Of a stretch of DNA of 48,930 nucleotides, positions 34,266 through 43,818 are shown in pieces (position 1 is the stretch's first letter; each line of letters opens with the position of its first letter). A program made the translations under genes and the position numbers. The notes beneath the pieces are model-generated. The model saw only the letters and a program-made list of their open reading frames with translations. It ran no database searches and was not told the DNA's origin. Source of the stretch: Moduliflexus sp964602655 (GTDB taxonomy: Bacteria > Moduliflexota > Moduliflexia > Moduliflexales > Moduliflexaceae); assembly GCA_964602655.1 (NCBI GenBank), contig CAZRSF010000046.1:1-48930 (forward strand), written 5' to 3'.

Positions 34266-34514
34266 TTATGCCTGAATCAGGACTTTATAGCCGTTCTGGA
34301 ATAACACTTCGATTTTATTTTCTGCGAGCATCGTGGTGACGACGCCGAGGCCGAAGGTATCGTGCCGCAGCGCTTCATGCAGCGCAAAACGCGCGTCCAT
34401 CGCGTAAGTGCGGACGTTGGCAAGGTCTTTGCCTTCCAGCGCAAGTTCCCAGTCGGATTTCGGGATGACCGGCTTGGGAGGCATTCTGCGCGGAAATTTC
34501 CGTTTCGGTTTCAT
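34266..34514 (-). CDS. Small basic protein of unknown function, coupled to the helicase gene
   Basis: An 82-residue protein. Basic head (MKPKRKFPRRMPPKP), then a small beta-rich domain with HDTFGLGVVTTM and KIEVLFQNGYKVLI. This H-x-x-F-G-x-G-x-V pattern is found in small SH3-like or Tudor-like domains that follow DNA-related proteins, but I cannot name the family. The ATG overlaps the DinG-like stop codon (ATGA), so translation is coupled and a role with the helicase is plausible. Confidence 0.7.
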   Translation of the reverse strand: MKPKRKFPRRMPPKPVIPKSDWELALEGKDLANVRTYAMDARFALHEALRHDTFGLGVVTTMLAENKIEVLFQNGYKVLIQA

Positions 34515-36490
34515 GCGTTCGATACGCGGCGTTCTGGCGGCTTCCGTTTCGGTGACGCGGAAGCGTCGGGCGCAGGCGATTTGAGCGCAATCTGATTGAC
34601 ATCGCGCACAATAGGAAAGCGCGGCAGGCTTTCTAAAAAGATTTTGCCATATTGTTTGGTGAGAATGCGACTGTCTAACAGGCACAAAATTCCGGTGTCG
34701 CGTTTGCTGCGAATCAGGCGTCCAAGCCCTTGTTTTAAGGTGATGACCGCCGACGGCACTTGATACGTCATAAACGGATCATTCTCATGATTGCGCAGAT
34801 GTTCGATCCGCGCTTCCACAATCGGCTCATTCGGCGACGCAAACGGCAGCTTGTCAATAATCACGCAGCTTAACGCCTCGCCCTGCACATCTACGCCCTG
34901 CCAAAAGCTGCTGGTGGCGAACAAGACCGAATGCACGTCTTTTTTGAATTCGTCTAACAACGCATTGCGGCCTTTTTGCCCCTGTTTCAGGACGGTATAA
35001 GGGATTTTATGTTTCAGGCGGTTATACACATCCTCCATGTTTTTATAACTGGTAAAGAGCACAAACGCCCGGCCTTTCGATTTTTCCAGCACTTTTTCGA
35101 CTTCGGCGGCGACAAACGCCGTGAAATCTTTGCTGTTCGGCTCTGGCATGTATTGCGGCAGGTAGAGCACCGCCTGCTCCTCATAATGGAACGGCGAATC
35201 CACAATCAATTCCACCGGATGATCGAGGCCGATGCGCTGCTTGACAAAATCGAAAGAATGTCCGCTCGACAGCGTGGCCGAGGTCAGGACGATGCGCGGA
35301 ATCTGCTTGAAAATGTTGCGCCGCATGTCGTCGGCAATATCAATCGGCGAAGCGTGCAGAAACGTGCCCGGCCCTTGCATTTCGCACCAATAGACAAAGC
35401 CCGGCTCGCTGCGATTGACAATCAATTCTAAATTACTTTTGATCTCATCCACGCGATTCGCCAGGAATTTGATCTCTTCGGACGGCTCTTTCACGCCGCG
35501 CAGTTGCGAGGCGAGCATCAGCAACAGATTGGCGAAATCGGGCGTGATCGTATAAATCTTCTTATCAATCTGATCGTCGTTCAGCCGGTATTTGCCGCCC
35601 CCCTCTTTTTTTTCGAAACAGCGGAAAAATTTCTGCGACAACTGCGCGAGGGAGGTCAGCGTTTTAGCGATGGTGTCCGAGACGACCTTGGAATTCGCCA
35701 ACTCCTGCACGACGTTCTGATGCAGTTCTTCGGCCTGATAGCTGTTGACGCTGACGCTGAAATACGAGGTGGCGATGCCTTCCAGCAAATGTGCTTCGTC
35801 GAAAATCACGGCTTCGTATTCCGGGATGACTTCGCCTAATCCAGAGCCTTTGATGGCGAGATCGGCAAAAAAGAGATGATGATTGACGATGACCAAATCC
35901 GCCTCGTCCGCCTCGCGTTTCATTTTGAACAGAAAGCACTCTTTGTAGAACTCGCACGCGCCGCCGGTGCAGGTTTCCCGCGTGCAGCAGACATCGCGCC
36001 AGGGGCCGTAATTCTCCGGCATGGTCGTCATTTCCATGCGGTCGCCGGTTTTCGTTTTTTTGGCCCAGCCCTGAATCTGCTCGAAGATTTTCACATCATC
36101 GGTATCATGAAACAGCGCTTGCTGGCGAAAGAGGTTCAGGCGTTTGAGGCAGAGATAATTGTTGCGGCCTTTCATATAGACCGCCTGAAACTTGTCGGAA
36201 ACATGCGTTTTCATGTAGGGAATATCTTTGAAAAACAACTGTTCCTGCAAGTTTTTCGTGCCGGTGGAGACGACCGTTTTCATGCCGCTGATCAGGGCGG
36301 GAATCAGATACGCCAGCGTTTTGCCGACGCCGGTGCCGGCTTCGACAATCAAATGCTGCTGATGGCGAAAGGCGTCCGCCACCGCTTTGCTCATATCTAC
36401 CTGCCCCTGCCGATGTTCGTAATATGGCAGCGTTTTCGCAAGCAGGCCATCTCTGGTAAAAATCGTATGCGCGTCAGCAAGAGAATACAT
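34511..36490 (-). CDS. DinG-like ATP-dependent DNA helicase
   Basis: A 659-residue superfamily 2 helicase of the DinG/XPD group, which unwinds DNA and R-loops 5'-3'. Walker A AGTGVGKT (51-58), a cysteine cluster (CCTRETCTGGACEFYKEC) in the Fe-S domain position, Walker B variant VIFDEAHLLEG, LTSATLSSG and the motif VI region QGLGRLIRSKRD. No exonuclease domain is fused, as in the shorter DinG proteins. The ATG at 36490 has no clear ribosome site. SOS control by LexA is known for Escherichia coli dinG but no operator is evident here. Confidence 0.92.
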   Translation of the reverse strand: MYSLADAHTIFTRDGLLAKTLPYYEHRQGQVDMSKAVADAFRHQQHLIVEAGTGVGKTLAYLIPALISGMKTVVSTGTKNLQEQLFFKDIPYMKTHVSDKFQAVYMKGRNNYLCLKRLNLFRQQALFHDTDDVKIFEQIQGWAKKTKTGDRMEMTTMPENYGPWRDVCCTRETCTGGACEFYKECFLFKMKREADEADLVIVNHHLFFADLAIKGSGLGEVIPEYEAVIFDEAHLLEGIATSYFSVSVNSYQAEELHQNVVQELANSKVVSDTIAKTLTSLAQLSQKFFRCFEKKEGGGKYRLNDDQIDKKIYTITPDFANLLLMLASQLRGVKEPSEEIKFLANRVDEIKSNLELIVNRSEPGFVYWCEMQGPGTFLHASPIDIADDMRRNIFKQIPRIVLTSATLSSGHSFDFVKQRIGLDHPVELIVDSPFHYEEQAVLYLPQYMPEPNSKDFTAFVAAEVEKVLEKSKGRAFVLFTSYKNMEDVYNRLKHKIPYTVLKQGQKGRNALLDEFKKDVHSVLFATSSFWQGVDVQGEALSCVIIDKLPFASPNEPIVEARIEHLRNHENDPFMTYQVPSAVITLKQGLGRLIRSKRDTGILCLLDSRILTKQYGKIFLESLPRFPIVRDVNQIALKSPAPDASASPKRKPPERRVSNA

Positions 36491-36734
36491 GCGGATGAAC
36501 CGCAGCGGCGCGAAGACGCCCAGCCTTCATCGCCCAAAACGCCAACCTGCGCGTCTTCGCGCCGCCACAGCAAAAAAATGTTATAACGCGCATACTGTGA
36601 AAAGAAAACGCTGTCAATCTTATAAAACGAAAAACCTCTTTTTTTTCATAAAATACGGAACGCACAGACGAGGAATATTATGAAAACCGGTGTTCGCGCA
36701 AAACGATCTTTTATTCGTCAAGAAACTTGACTAA

Positions 36735-36800
36735 TGCCAATTGCCTTCGGATATATCGTAAATCGTAGGGCGAAACAACAGTTTCGCCCTACGATTTACG
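36735..36800. mobile_element. MITE-like end with a perfect 20-bp hairpin
   Basis: Begins TGCCAATTGCCTTCGG, the left end of the CAATTG element family. It then carries a perfect 20-bp stem (36757-36776 and 36781-36800) containing GTAGGGCGAAAC with a 4-base loop AACA. The expected right end of the element is missing. It lies in the 36491-36843 gap, which otherwise shows no gene. Confidence 0.7.
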
Positions 36801-36843
36801 ATCGTTTCCGCATGTCATAAAAAGAAAAAGAGGAGGATACCGT

Positions 36844-37236
36844 ATGATATTACATGAATCGCCTCACGCGAAAGTCGAATGGCTGGAAAAACACGCGGTC
36901 GTCTTGAAAAAATTTACGGGGTTTATCAAAGGGGATGAATTGCATTCGGCGTTCAATGCGGGCTATGAATGCCTGAAAAAACATCATGGCCGCAAGTGGT
37001 TGTCGGATAATCGCGGTTTGCCCGTCTATAAGCCGGAAGATATTGAATGGATCAATAACGATTGGTTTCCGAGAACGCTGGCTGCCGGATGGAAGTATTG
37101 GGCGTTAGTCGAGCCGGAGTCTGTGATTGGTGCAATGACGATGAAAAAATTCCAATTTTATACCGATCAGGGCATTATTTTGCAGACCTTCGACAGCGTC
37201 GAACACGCGCTGGAATGGTTAGATTCTGTCCCCTGA
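36844..37236 (+). CDS. Small STAS/SpoIIAA-like protein of unknown function
   Basis: A 130-residue soluble protein. The layout WLEKHAVVLKKFTGFIKGDEL, KHHGRKWLSDNRGLPVYKPEDIEWINNDWFP and LAAGWKYWALV resembles STAS/SEC14-like single-domain proteins that are common in environmental bacteria next to signalling genes. No phosphorylatable Ser can be assigned. GGAGG precedes the ATG by eight bases. It stands alone between a palindromic element and a convergent YciI-like gene. Confidence 0.65.
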   Translation: MILHESPHAKVEWLEKHAVVLKKFTGFIKGDELHSAFNAGYECLKKHHGRKWLSDNRGLPVYKPEDIEWINNDWFPRTLAAGWKYWALVEPESVIGAMTMKKFQFYTDQGIILQTFDSVEHALEWLDSVP

Positions 37237-37289
37237 TTGCTCTGTGATATTCTGCCAGAGTTTGGCGCTCTGGCAGAATATCGTCTGAT

Positions 37290-37625
37290 TTATCGCAAGG
37301 CATCGCCTGGAAAACTGAAACCGGGCATGATATCATAGCAGAGTTTTCCGGATTGAATTGCGGGATCGCTTTCTGTTAATTGTTTCACCTGCTCTGCATC
37401 TATTAAATTATAGATCGCAATGCCTTTGATGTCAGTTGTTCCTGAAGCCGCAACGGTGATATCTAATACCCCTTTAAGGCGCAGTGTAAATAAATAAGGA
37501 ACATGTTGTGTCATCAGAAATTCTTGCGTATCTGCTTCGTCATAGTGCTCGCCCTTTCTTAGAATAACTGCTATATACGGCTTTGCAATAGCCCTTTTCT
37601 GTTGAATTGCTTCAAAAATTTCCAT
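37290..37625 (-). CDS. YciI-like small protein
   Basis: A 111-residue alpha/beta protein with the ferredoxin-like YCII pattern: TQHVPYLFTLRLKGVLDITVAASG, then a DPAIQSGKLCYDIMPGF ending. The His of the TQH turn and the Asp of SDPAI correspond to the pair discussed as the putative active site in YCII proteins. The ATG at 37625 has AAGGAG five to six bases upstream. Function unknown. Confidence 0.7.
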   Translation of the reverse strand: MEIFEAIQQKRAIAKPYIAVILRKGEHYDEADTQEFLMTQHVPYLFTLRLKGVLDITVAASGTTDIKGIAIYNLIDAEQVKQLTESDPAIQSGKLCYDIMPGFSFPGDALR

Positions 37626-37910
37626 ATATGCTCCTTTTAGAGGCACTATTATAGTGTTGCTGAAATAACTACTCGTTACATTACAATAAGAAAAATATTC
37701 TCTCCGTTCTTATAGCGGTTGTCGGCTTTAATTGCCATGCCATACAAAGGAATTAAAGCATTTTCTTCTAACAAACAACATGATATTTTTTTATAAGTAG
37801 TCAACAGTTTTCTTTATTTTTGTTCGAGTTTTTAATAAAAATATCTTAGCATCTATCACAAATATTTCAAACGATCAAACATCCCTTGACAAAACCGATA
37901 GAAGAAAAAA

Positions 37911-37945
37911 TACTGAATTTCGCTTATAATTCAGTATTGTATAAT
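37911..37945 (+). promoter_or_regulatory. Inverted repeat and -10 upstream of the DppF-like gene
   Basis: TACTGAATT (37911-37919) and its exact complement AATTCAGTA (37928-37936) enclose TCGCTTAT. A perfect TATAAT follows at 37940-37945, about 24 bases before the chosen ATG. The 9-bp palindrome sits at the -35 to -10 region and could be an operator. TTGACA at 37886-37891 is too far from this -10. The rest of the 37647-37910 gap is A/T-rich with no gene. Confidence 0.5.
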
Positions 37946-37968
37946 AGATGATGTGGCAACTATTCCCC

Positions 37969-38961
<993 letters not shown>

Positions 38962-38978
38962 CAGAAAGGAATCTGATT

Positions 38979-39236
38979 ATGCCAGTGTATGAATATCGTT
39001 GTCTGACATGCGACGACATTTTTGACCGATTTTTCCCATCATTTCAGCGGGCGGCAGACGCAGAGATCGCGTGTCCGACGTGCGAGGGGAAAGAGGTCAA
39101 GCGTTTGATCTCCGCGCCAATGTTTCGCGGCGGCGGAACGGGCGACGATGATGTTTCTTTCGGCGAAGAAGCCTCATCTCCGCCGAAGCGCGTCCTGATG
39201 GGGCGCAAAGAGTTAGAAGCCAGAGCCAAAAAGTAA
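38979..39236 (+). CDS. FmdB-family zinc ribbon protein
   Basis: An 85-residue protein with MPVYEYRC at its start and two knuckles, C8-x2-C11 and C32-x2-C35, that bind zinc. A Gly/Asp-rich tail with PPKRVLMGRKE follows. FmdB-type proteins are small and widespread; their role is poorly defined (regulatory or metal-handling). AAAGGA lies upstream of the ATG, 17 bases after the DppF-like gene, so they may share a transcript. Confidence 0.9.
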   Translation: MPVYEYRCLTCDDIFDRFFPSFQRAADAEIACPTCEGKEVKRLISAPMFRGGGTGDDDVSFGEEASSPPKRVLMGRKELEARAKK

Positions 39237-39287
39237 GTATCGTTCAATCATATAGGATGAAACTACATCTCAAACATGGGAGAAACT

Positions 39288-39905
39288 ATGACACAGAAAC
39301 AAGAACAGAGCCTTCACGCATTAGAAACCTTGATTCGCCAACGACTCGAATCGGCCTTGCAACGCGCGGCCAATACGCAGGATGTTTACATGGGGCGTTA
39401 TTACAAAGGTCAGGCGGATACGTTGCACATCGTATTGCGCGACATCGAAGCCACGCAATTCGAGAACGGCCTCGAATTAGGCGTTGCTGGCAAAGAGACG
39501 CTTGCTTCAGTGGTCGAATTGCATCCCCTGTTCCGAGGCATCGAAGAACCCGCAGAAATGCCGGTTCAACGCCCGCGCGACGCATCAACGCGCAAAGTCA
39601 AACGGTTGCCGAAAAAGTCCGATGATGCCGCTCCAAAATTGAAGTCAAAGCCAACGCCTCAAGAGCCGCCGTCATCCGAATATGCCGATTTAGCCCGCGA
39701 AGCGTTGAAAAAACGCGTGATTACGCAGCGCGCGAGTTGGTTTTTTCATGACCTGTTTCCAAACAAAGCGCTGAAAGGATTTCGGAATCTCTATCAGATG
39801 TTCGAACAAGATGCCGCGTTCCGTCAGGCTATCGCAGACGCATGCATGGCTCAACCGGTCGTTCTGCCCGAATCTCCGCTGGATACGCCGTTCGAAGCGG
39901 CCTAA
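39288..39905 (+). CDS. Unknown protein with basic low-complexity middle
   Basis: 205 residues. Residues 1-90 are mainly helical (ALETLIRQRLESALQRAANTQDVYMGRYYKGQADTL is two helices). Residues about 95-140 are a Lys/Pro/Arg-rich linker, and the tail again helical (ASWFFHDLFPNKALKGFRNLY). No family recognised. GGGAG lies upstream of the ATG at 39288; an in-frame ATG at 39276 has no such site. It follows the FmdB gene by 51 bases in the same direction. Confidence 0.65.
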   Translation: MTQKQEQSLHALETLIRQRLESALQRAANTQDVYMGRYYKGQADTLHIVLRDIEATQFENGLELGVAGKETLASVVELHPLFRGIEEPAEMPVQRPRDASTRKVKRLPKKSDDAAPKLKSKPTPQEPPSSEYADLAREALKKRVITQRASWFFHDLFPNKALKGFRNLYQMFEQDAAFRQAIADACMAQPVVLPESPLDTPFEAA

Positions 39906-39915
39906 AGAAGAGAAC

Positions 39916-39948
39916 ATCCCTGTCAGGGTTCGAAACCCTGACAGGGAT
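39916..39948. repeat. Palindromic repeat, TTCGAA-centred family (copy 5)
   Basis: ATCCCTGTCAGGGTTCGAAA and its mirror; the arms vary from the main type by compensatory changes (TGTCA with TGACA), which keeps the hairpin intact. It lies between two convergent genes and probably acts as a shared transcript end. Confidence 0.88.
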
Positions 39949-39958
39949 TCTGTTGCAT

Positions 39959-40378
39959 TCAATCGAGATAAAACGCGTTGACGGCGGCGAAACTAATGCG
40001 GTTACTCTCCCAGAACAGCGTCTCGCAGACCTGTTCCGGCGCGACCCATTGATAGGCCAGATGCTCGTCGGAAATGGTGATGTCTTCGATTGTGGTTTGC
40101 GCGGTAAAAATCGGTTTGCGGACTTCGAGGTTGTATTCCGGCACAAAGACATGAAAATCTTCATGAATCATCACGATGTCCGACGCTTCCAGCACGATGC
40201 CGGTTTCCTCGCGGACTTCCCGCAAACACGCATGCAGCAGCGGTTCGCGATGCCAGACGCCGCCGGTAATCGGCTGCCAGTATTCAGGATGACGACTTGT
40301 TGCGGGACAACGCAGGAGTAAAAATTTCCGCAACCTCTGATGAAACAGCCAACATTCGATACTTTGTTTGGTATGCAC
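39959..40378 (-). CDS. Nudix hydrolase
   Basis: A 139-residue Nudix pyrophosphohydrolase, similar in size and layout to NudB-type dihydroneopterin triphosphatase. The Nudix box is complete: GGVWHREPLLHACLREVREE followed by TGI, with the metal-binding Glu residues of REVREE. Substrates are nucleoside-diphosphate-X compounds, but the particular one is not evident. It lies downstream of the tRNA-Arg gene on the same strand. Confidence 0.9.
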   Translation of the reverse strand: MHTKQSIECWLFHQRLRKFLLLRCPATSRHPEYWQPITGGVWHREPLLHACLREVREETGIVLEASDIVMIHEDFHVFVPEYNLEVRKPIFTAQTTIEDITISDEHLAYQWVAPEQVCETLFWESNRISFAAVNAFYLD

Positions 40379-40454
40379 TGGTCTAACCCTGGTTCGAACG
40401 GACGCCCTATTCTGCCTACCGTCCTGTTTGTTGAGTATTTCTGGAAGAAAAACA

Positions 40455-40528
40455 TGCGCCCGAGAGGATTCGAACCTCCGACCTAAGGATTAGGAATCCT
40501 TCGCTCTATCCTGCTGAGCTACGGGCGC
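40455..40528 (-). tRNA. tRNA-Arg, anticodon CCT
   Basis: A 74-base cloverleaf. The acceptor stem is GCGCCCG with CGGGCGC, and the D arm GCTC-AGCAGGATA-GAGC. The anticodon stem AAGGA with TCCTT encloses the loop TTCCTAA, so the anticodon is CCT and reads AGG. The T arm contains TTCGAAT. CCA is not encoded. It translates the rarer AGG arginine codons. Confidence 0.96.
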
Positions 40529-40556
40529 GCGAAGCCAGAGCCGTCTCTCATTGAAA

Positions 40557-40602
40557 GGAGTGTAAACGCTTGTTTTATAGAAAAATCAAGCATGTACACT
40601 CC
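40557..40602. terminator. Hairpin after apt, possible terminator
   Basis: GGAGTGTAAACGCTTG (40557-40572) pairs with CAAGCATGTACACTCC (40587-40602) with one bulge-like mismatch. On the minus strand it follows the apt stop codon and precedes the tRNA-Arg gene. No long T tract follows, so it may be a weak terminator or a processing site. Confidence 0.45.
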
Positions 40603-40617
40603 AGATTGCGGACAACG

Positions 40618-41133
40618 CTAAAATGTGATTAATGACGTAATCTCAAAGCCCGCCAGTTTTTCGCGGCCATTCAAAAAAGATAATTCCGATAAGAACGCAA
40701 TACCGGCAATTGTCGCATCAAATTGCTGCACCAACGCCGTAACGCCATTCACCGTTCCGCCAGTAGCAAGCACGTCATCTACAATCAACACGCGCTGTCC
40801 CTTCGTGATTGCATCTTCGTGAATCTGTAGCGAATCCGTGCCGTATTCCAGCGCATACGTCACCGTTTTCGTTTTATATGGCAATTTGCCGGGCTTACGG
40901 ACAATCACTAAGCCCGCGCCTAATTTATACGCTAAGGCCGACGCAAAAATAAAGCCGCGCGCCTCGATGCCGATGACAACATCAATCTGCTTATCCGCCC
41001 AGGGCGCAGCCATCTGGTCTATGGCCTGCTGAAAGGCTTCGCCATCCTGTAATAATGGCGTAATATCTTTAAACATAATTCCCGCTTTCGGGAAATCAGG
41101 GACATTTCTGATGATGGTCTGCAAATCTTTCAT
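40618..41133 (-). CDS. apt: Adenine phosphoribosyltransferase
   Basis: A 171-residue purine salvage enzyme: adenine plus PRPP gives AMP. The N-terminal IRNVPDFPKAGIMFKDITPLL is diagnostic, and VLIVDDVLATGGT is the PRPP-binding loop. AGGAG lies five bases before the ATG. It is the last gene of the minus-strand run that starts with rplU, 20 bases after the response regulator gene. Confidence 0.97.
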   Translation of the reverse strand: MKDLQTIIRNVPDFPKAGIMFKDITPLLQDGEAFQQAIDQMAAPWADKQIDVVIGIEARGFIFASALAYKLGAGLVIVRKPGKLPYKTKTVTYALEYGTDSLQIHEDAITKGQRVLIVDDVLATGGTVNGVTALVQQFDATIAGIAFLSELSFLNGREKLAGFEITSLITF

Positions 41134-41153
41134 AGCGCTCCTCTTTCTGTCTG

Positions 41154-41537
41154 TCAGAGTAACTCCGGTCTATTCAGGATTTTATTGACAATAAATTTTA
41201 ATTCATTGACTTTAAAAGGCTTGCTGACATATTCCATCGCGCCGAAATTCATCGCTTCGATGTAGGATTCGATCTCGCCGTACCCCGTGAGAATAATGAC
41301 ACCAACATGTTCGTTGATGGCGCGAACGCTTTTGAGGAGTTCAATGCCTCCCATGCCGGGCATACGCATATCAGTGAGAATCAGATCGATATGAGTCTGA
41401 CGGATAATCTCAAGCGCCCGGTCTCCGTTTTCCGCGCATAATACACGATACCCTTCGTCTTCGAGAAGATGGCTTAGGCCTTCGCGCAATCCTTCCTCAT
41501 CATCAACCACTAAAATAACCTGCGTCTCGCTCGCCAT
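41154..41537 (-). CDS. Single-domain response regulator (receiver only)
   Basis: 127 residues, a CheY-like receiver with acidic pocket D12-D13, phospho-acceptor D56 in LILTDMRMPG, the conserved Thr (ILTGYG) and Lys in YVSKPFK. No output domain follows, so it acts by protein contact or as a phosphorelay node. Its place between rlmH and apt, among ribosome and salvage genes, is unusual. The cognate kinase is unknown; the orphan kinase at 25911 is a possible partner. Confidence 0.92.
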   Translation of the reverse strand: MASETQVILVVDDEEGLREGLSHLLEDEGYRVLCAENGDRALEIIRQTHIDLILTDMRMPGMGGIELLKSVRAINEHVGVIILTGYGEIESYIEAMNFGAMEYVSKPFKVNELKFIVNKILNRPELL

Positions 41538-41555
41538 GCTCCTATCCTCATCGTC

Positions 41556-42032
41556 TCACGGTTTATGATACGATTCTCCTGCCAGTATCGTCAAACCACG
41601 ATAAATCTGCTCTAACAAAATCAACCGGCAAAATTGGTGCGGGAACGTCATTCTGGAAAGCGCAAGCGCAGTGTCTGCCGTGTTGAGAAATTCTTCCGAT
41701 AGCCCGGTTGCGCCGCCAGTGACGAACACAAGCCGTTTCACATCGCCGCGCTGCTGGTATCGGGAGAGAAAAATCGCAAATTGCTCTGACGAAAACTCCT
41801 TGCCATGTTCATCCAACGCAATCACGCAATCTTGTGGAGCAATCGCCTGTCGAATTTTTTCGGCTTCGCGCTGTTTCACTAACGCGTCCGGCTCATGTTT
41901 ACTGCGCATCTCCGCTTTGATTTCCGCATATTCCACTGGCGTATAATGTCGAATACGCTGGAGATATTCCTCAATCCCCGGCAGCGCGTAAGATTCTTTC
42001 ACTTTACCGACGCATACCAATTTAATTATCAT
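41556..42032 (-). CDS. rlmH: 23S rRNA pseudouridine-1915 N3-methyltransferase RlmH
   Basis: 158 residues, a SPOUT methyltransferase that methylates pseudouridine 1915 in the 23S rRNA helix 69. The family-diagnostic parts are IIKLVCVGKVKESY at the start, the SAM-binding knot FVTGGATGLSEE, and the end LILLEQIYRGLTILAGESYH. The start at 42032 (MIIKLV) matches relatives; an in-frame ATG at 42059 would add nine residues. No good ribosome site is seen before either. Confidence 0.96.
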   Translation of the reverse strand: MIIKLVCVGKVKESYALPGIEEYLQRIRHYTPVEYAEIKAEMRSKHEPDALVKQREAEKIRQAIAPQDCVIALDEHGKEFSSEQFAIFLSRYQQRGDVKRLVFVTGGATGLSEEFLNTADTALALSRMTFPHQFCRLILLEQIYRGLTILAGESYHKP

Positions 42033-42110
42033 GCGCAAGACACGATGGTCACATGCCAAGACGCCGCAACAGAGCGCCTTACGATGTGAATCAAGGTGTT
42101 TCGCCCGGAA

Positions 42111-42524
42111 TCAGATTGACAGAAATGCTTTCTCCGGTTCCTCGAATGTCGTCCGCGGAATCTCGCCCCATAACCGCTCTAAATTATAAAATGCGCGGGA
42201 TTCTTCCACAAACACATGGACAATCAATTCATCGTAATCCATCAGCACCCAATGCGCTTCAGAGCCTCCTTCGATATGGAGCGGACGAATTTTCCTCTTT
42301 CTCAAGCTGTCTTCAATCGAGGAAACAATCGCTTTGACCTGAACTGATGTGCGTCCGCTGCAAATCAACACATAATCTGCATAGGTGACAACGTCAGCAA
42401 CTTCAAGCAACACGACATCGAGGGCTTTTTTATCAAGCGCAGCCTGCGCGGCGGCAACAGCGTCTTCTTGTGACACACTCACAAGTGGTGGTGCGATCAA
42501 TCTTGTAGATTGCGTATCTGTCAT
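42111..42524 (-). CDS. rsfS: Ribosomal silencing factor RsfS
   Basis: A 137-residue protein of the RsfS/Iojap family, which binds L14 and stops 50S-30S joining in starved cells. Conserved blocks: ADYVLICSGRTSVQVKAI, PLHIEG, WVLMDYDELIVHVF and FYNLERLWGE. It overlaps the obg gene end by four bases, and the usual nadD neighbour is absent. Confidence 0.95.
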   Translation of the reverse strand: MTDTQSTRLIAPPLVSVSQEDAVAAAQAALDKKALDVVLLEVADVVTYADYVLICSGRTSVQVKAIVSSIEDSLRKRKIRPLHIEGGSEAHWVLMDYDELIVHVFVEESRAFYNLERLWGEIPRTTFEEPEKAFLSI

Positions 42525-43525
42525 GCTTCGTCAGAAAACAACACGCGGGTTATCCCTTGCAGCAAGTCACTGAGACCTTCCCCGGTCACAGCCGAAATCG
42601 GATAACACGTCATGCCTTCCTGTTCACAAAATGCGCGAAGAGTCAATAGTCGAGCGTCGTCATCTATTGCGTCAATCTTATTGGCAGCAACAATCTGGCG
42701 ACGTTCTAACAAGGCCGGATCATAGTGCCGAAGCTCCGAGGTAATCGTCTGAAAATCCTGTATCGGGTCTCGGTCGGTCAGGGAGGAGAGATCGATCAGA
42801 TGGACAAACATCCGCGTGCGTTCGATATGCCGGAGAAATTGAAAGCCTAATCCCACCCCTAATGACGCGCCTTCGATCAAGCCCGGAATATCTACCACCA
42901 CAAAGCTCCGATAATTGGAGGCGCGCACCACGCCAAGATTCGGCGTGATTGTGGTAAACGGATAATCCGCAATCTTCGGGCGGGCGGCGGAAATACGCGA
43001 AATCAACGTGGATTTCCCGACATTCGGCAAGCCGATAATGCCGACATCAGCCAGCAACTTGAGTTCGAGATGCAGACTGCGTTCTTCCCCTTCTCGTCCG
43101 GGTTGGTGATAACGAGGCGCTCGATTCGTCGAAGTTTTGAATCGCGCATTCCCGCGGCCGCCTTGTCCGCCTTCTGCCGCTATAAATTCGGCGTCCGCCT
43201 CGGCCAAATCCGCCAACAGATCGCCAGTCTCAACGTCTTTGACCATCGTGCCAGGCGGGATCGCAACGACCAGGTCGTCGCCATTTCTCCCCGTCTGATT
43301 TCGGCCTCGTCCATTATCGCCGTGTTTCGCTTGATAGCGACCTTGATACCGCAGATCGATCAGTGTCGAAAGCTGAGGATCGACCCGTAAAATGACATGG
43401 CCGCCTCGTCCTCCATCGCCGCCGTCCGGCCCGCCGTACGGCACAAATTTTTCACGATGGAAACTCAGGCAGCCATTTCCGCCATCTCCGGCCTTTACAT
43501 GAATGTCAACTTCATCAACAAACAT
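42521..43525 (-). CDS. obg: GTPase Obg
   Basis: A 334-residue ribosome-assembly GTPase (ObgE/CgtA). The N-terminal Obg fold is rich in glycine (VKAGDGGNGCLSFHREKFVP, then GGPDGGDGGRGG). The G domain has GLPNVGKSTLI, DIPGLIEGA and ANKID. There is no long C-terminal OCT domain. The ATG directly abuts the rpmA stop codon. Confidence 0.97.
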   Translation of the reverse strand: MFVDEVDIHVKAGDGGNGCLSFHREKFVPYGGPDGGDGGRGGHVILRVDPQLSTLIDLRYQGRYQAKHGDNGRGRNQTGRNGDDLVVAIPPGTMVKDVETGDLLADLAEADAEFIAAEGGQGGRGNARFKTSTNRAPRYHQPGREGEERSLHLELKLLADVGIIGLPNVGKSTLISRISAARPKIADYPFTTITPNLGVVRASNYRSFVVVDIPGLIEGASLGVGLGFQFLRHIERTRMFVHLIDLSSLTDRDPIQDFQTITSELRHYDPALLERRQIVAANKIDAIDDDARLLTLRAFCEQEGMTCYPISAVTGEGLSDLLQGITRVLFSDEA

Positions 43526-43795
43526 TTATGTTGTTTGCGGCGTTTGAGGTCTAATATGAATATACCGCTGTTTTTTGCCTCGATTGACAAATTCGACGAC
43601 TCCATCAATTTTCGCAAATAAGGTATCATCTTTGCCTCGGCCAACATTGACGCCGGGTTTGAACACAGTGCCGCGCTGGCGCACTAAAATACTGCCGCCG
43701 GTCACAAACTGCCCGGCAAATCGTTTCACGCCTAAATATTGCGGATTACTGTCGCGACCATTCCGCGAACTTCCGCCACCTTTTTTATGTGCCAT
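43526..43795 (-). CDS. rpmA: Ribosomal protein bL27
   Basis: An 89-residue 50S ribosomal protein near the peptidyl-transferase centre. MAHKKGGGSSRNGRDSNPQY and the following LGVKRFAG are typical. There is no cleavable N-terminal extension as in Firmicutes. AAGGAG lies before the ATG. The rplU-rpmA-obg order is conserved across bacteria. Confidence 0.98.
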   Translation of the reverse strand: MAHKKGGGSSRNGRDSNPQYLGVKRFAGQFVTGGSILVRQRGTVFKPGVNVGRGKDDTLFAKIDGVVEFVNRGKKQRYIHIRPQTPQTT

Positions 43796-43818
43796 TGTCC
43801 TGTCTCCTTCTGTCCAGC

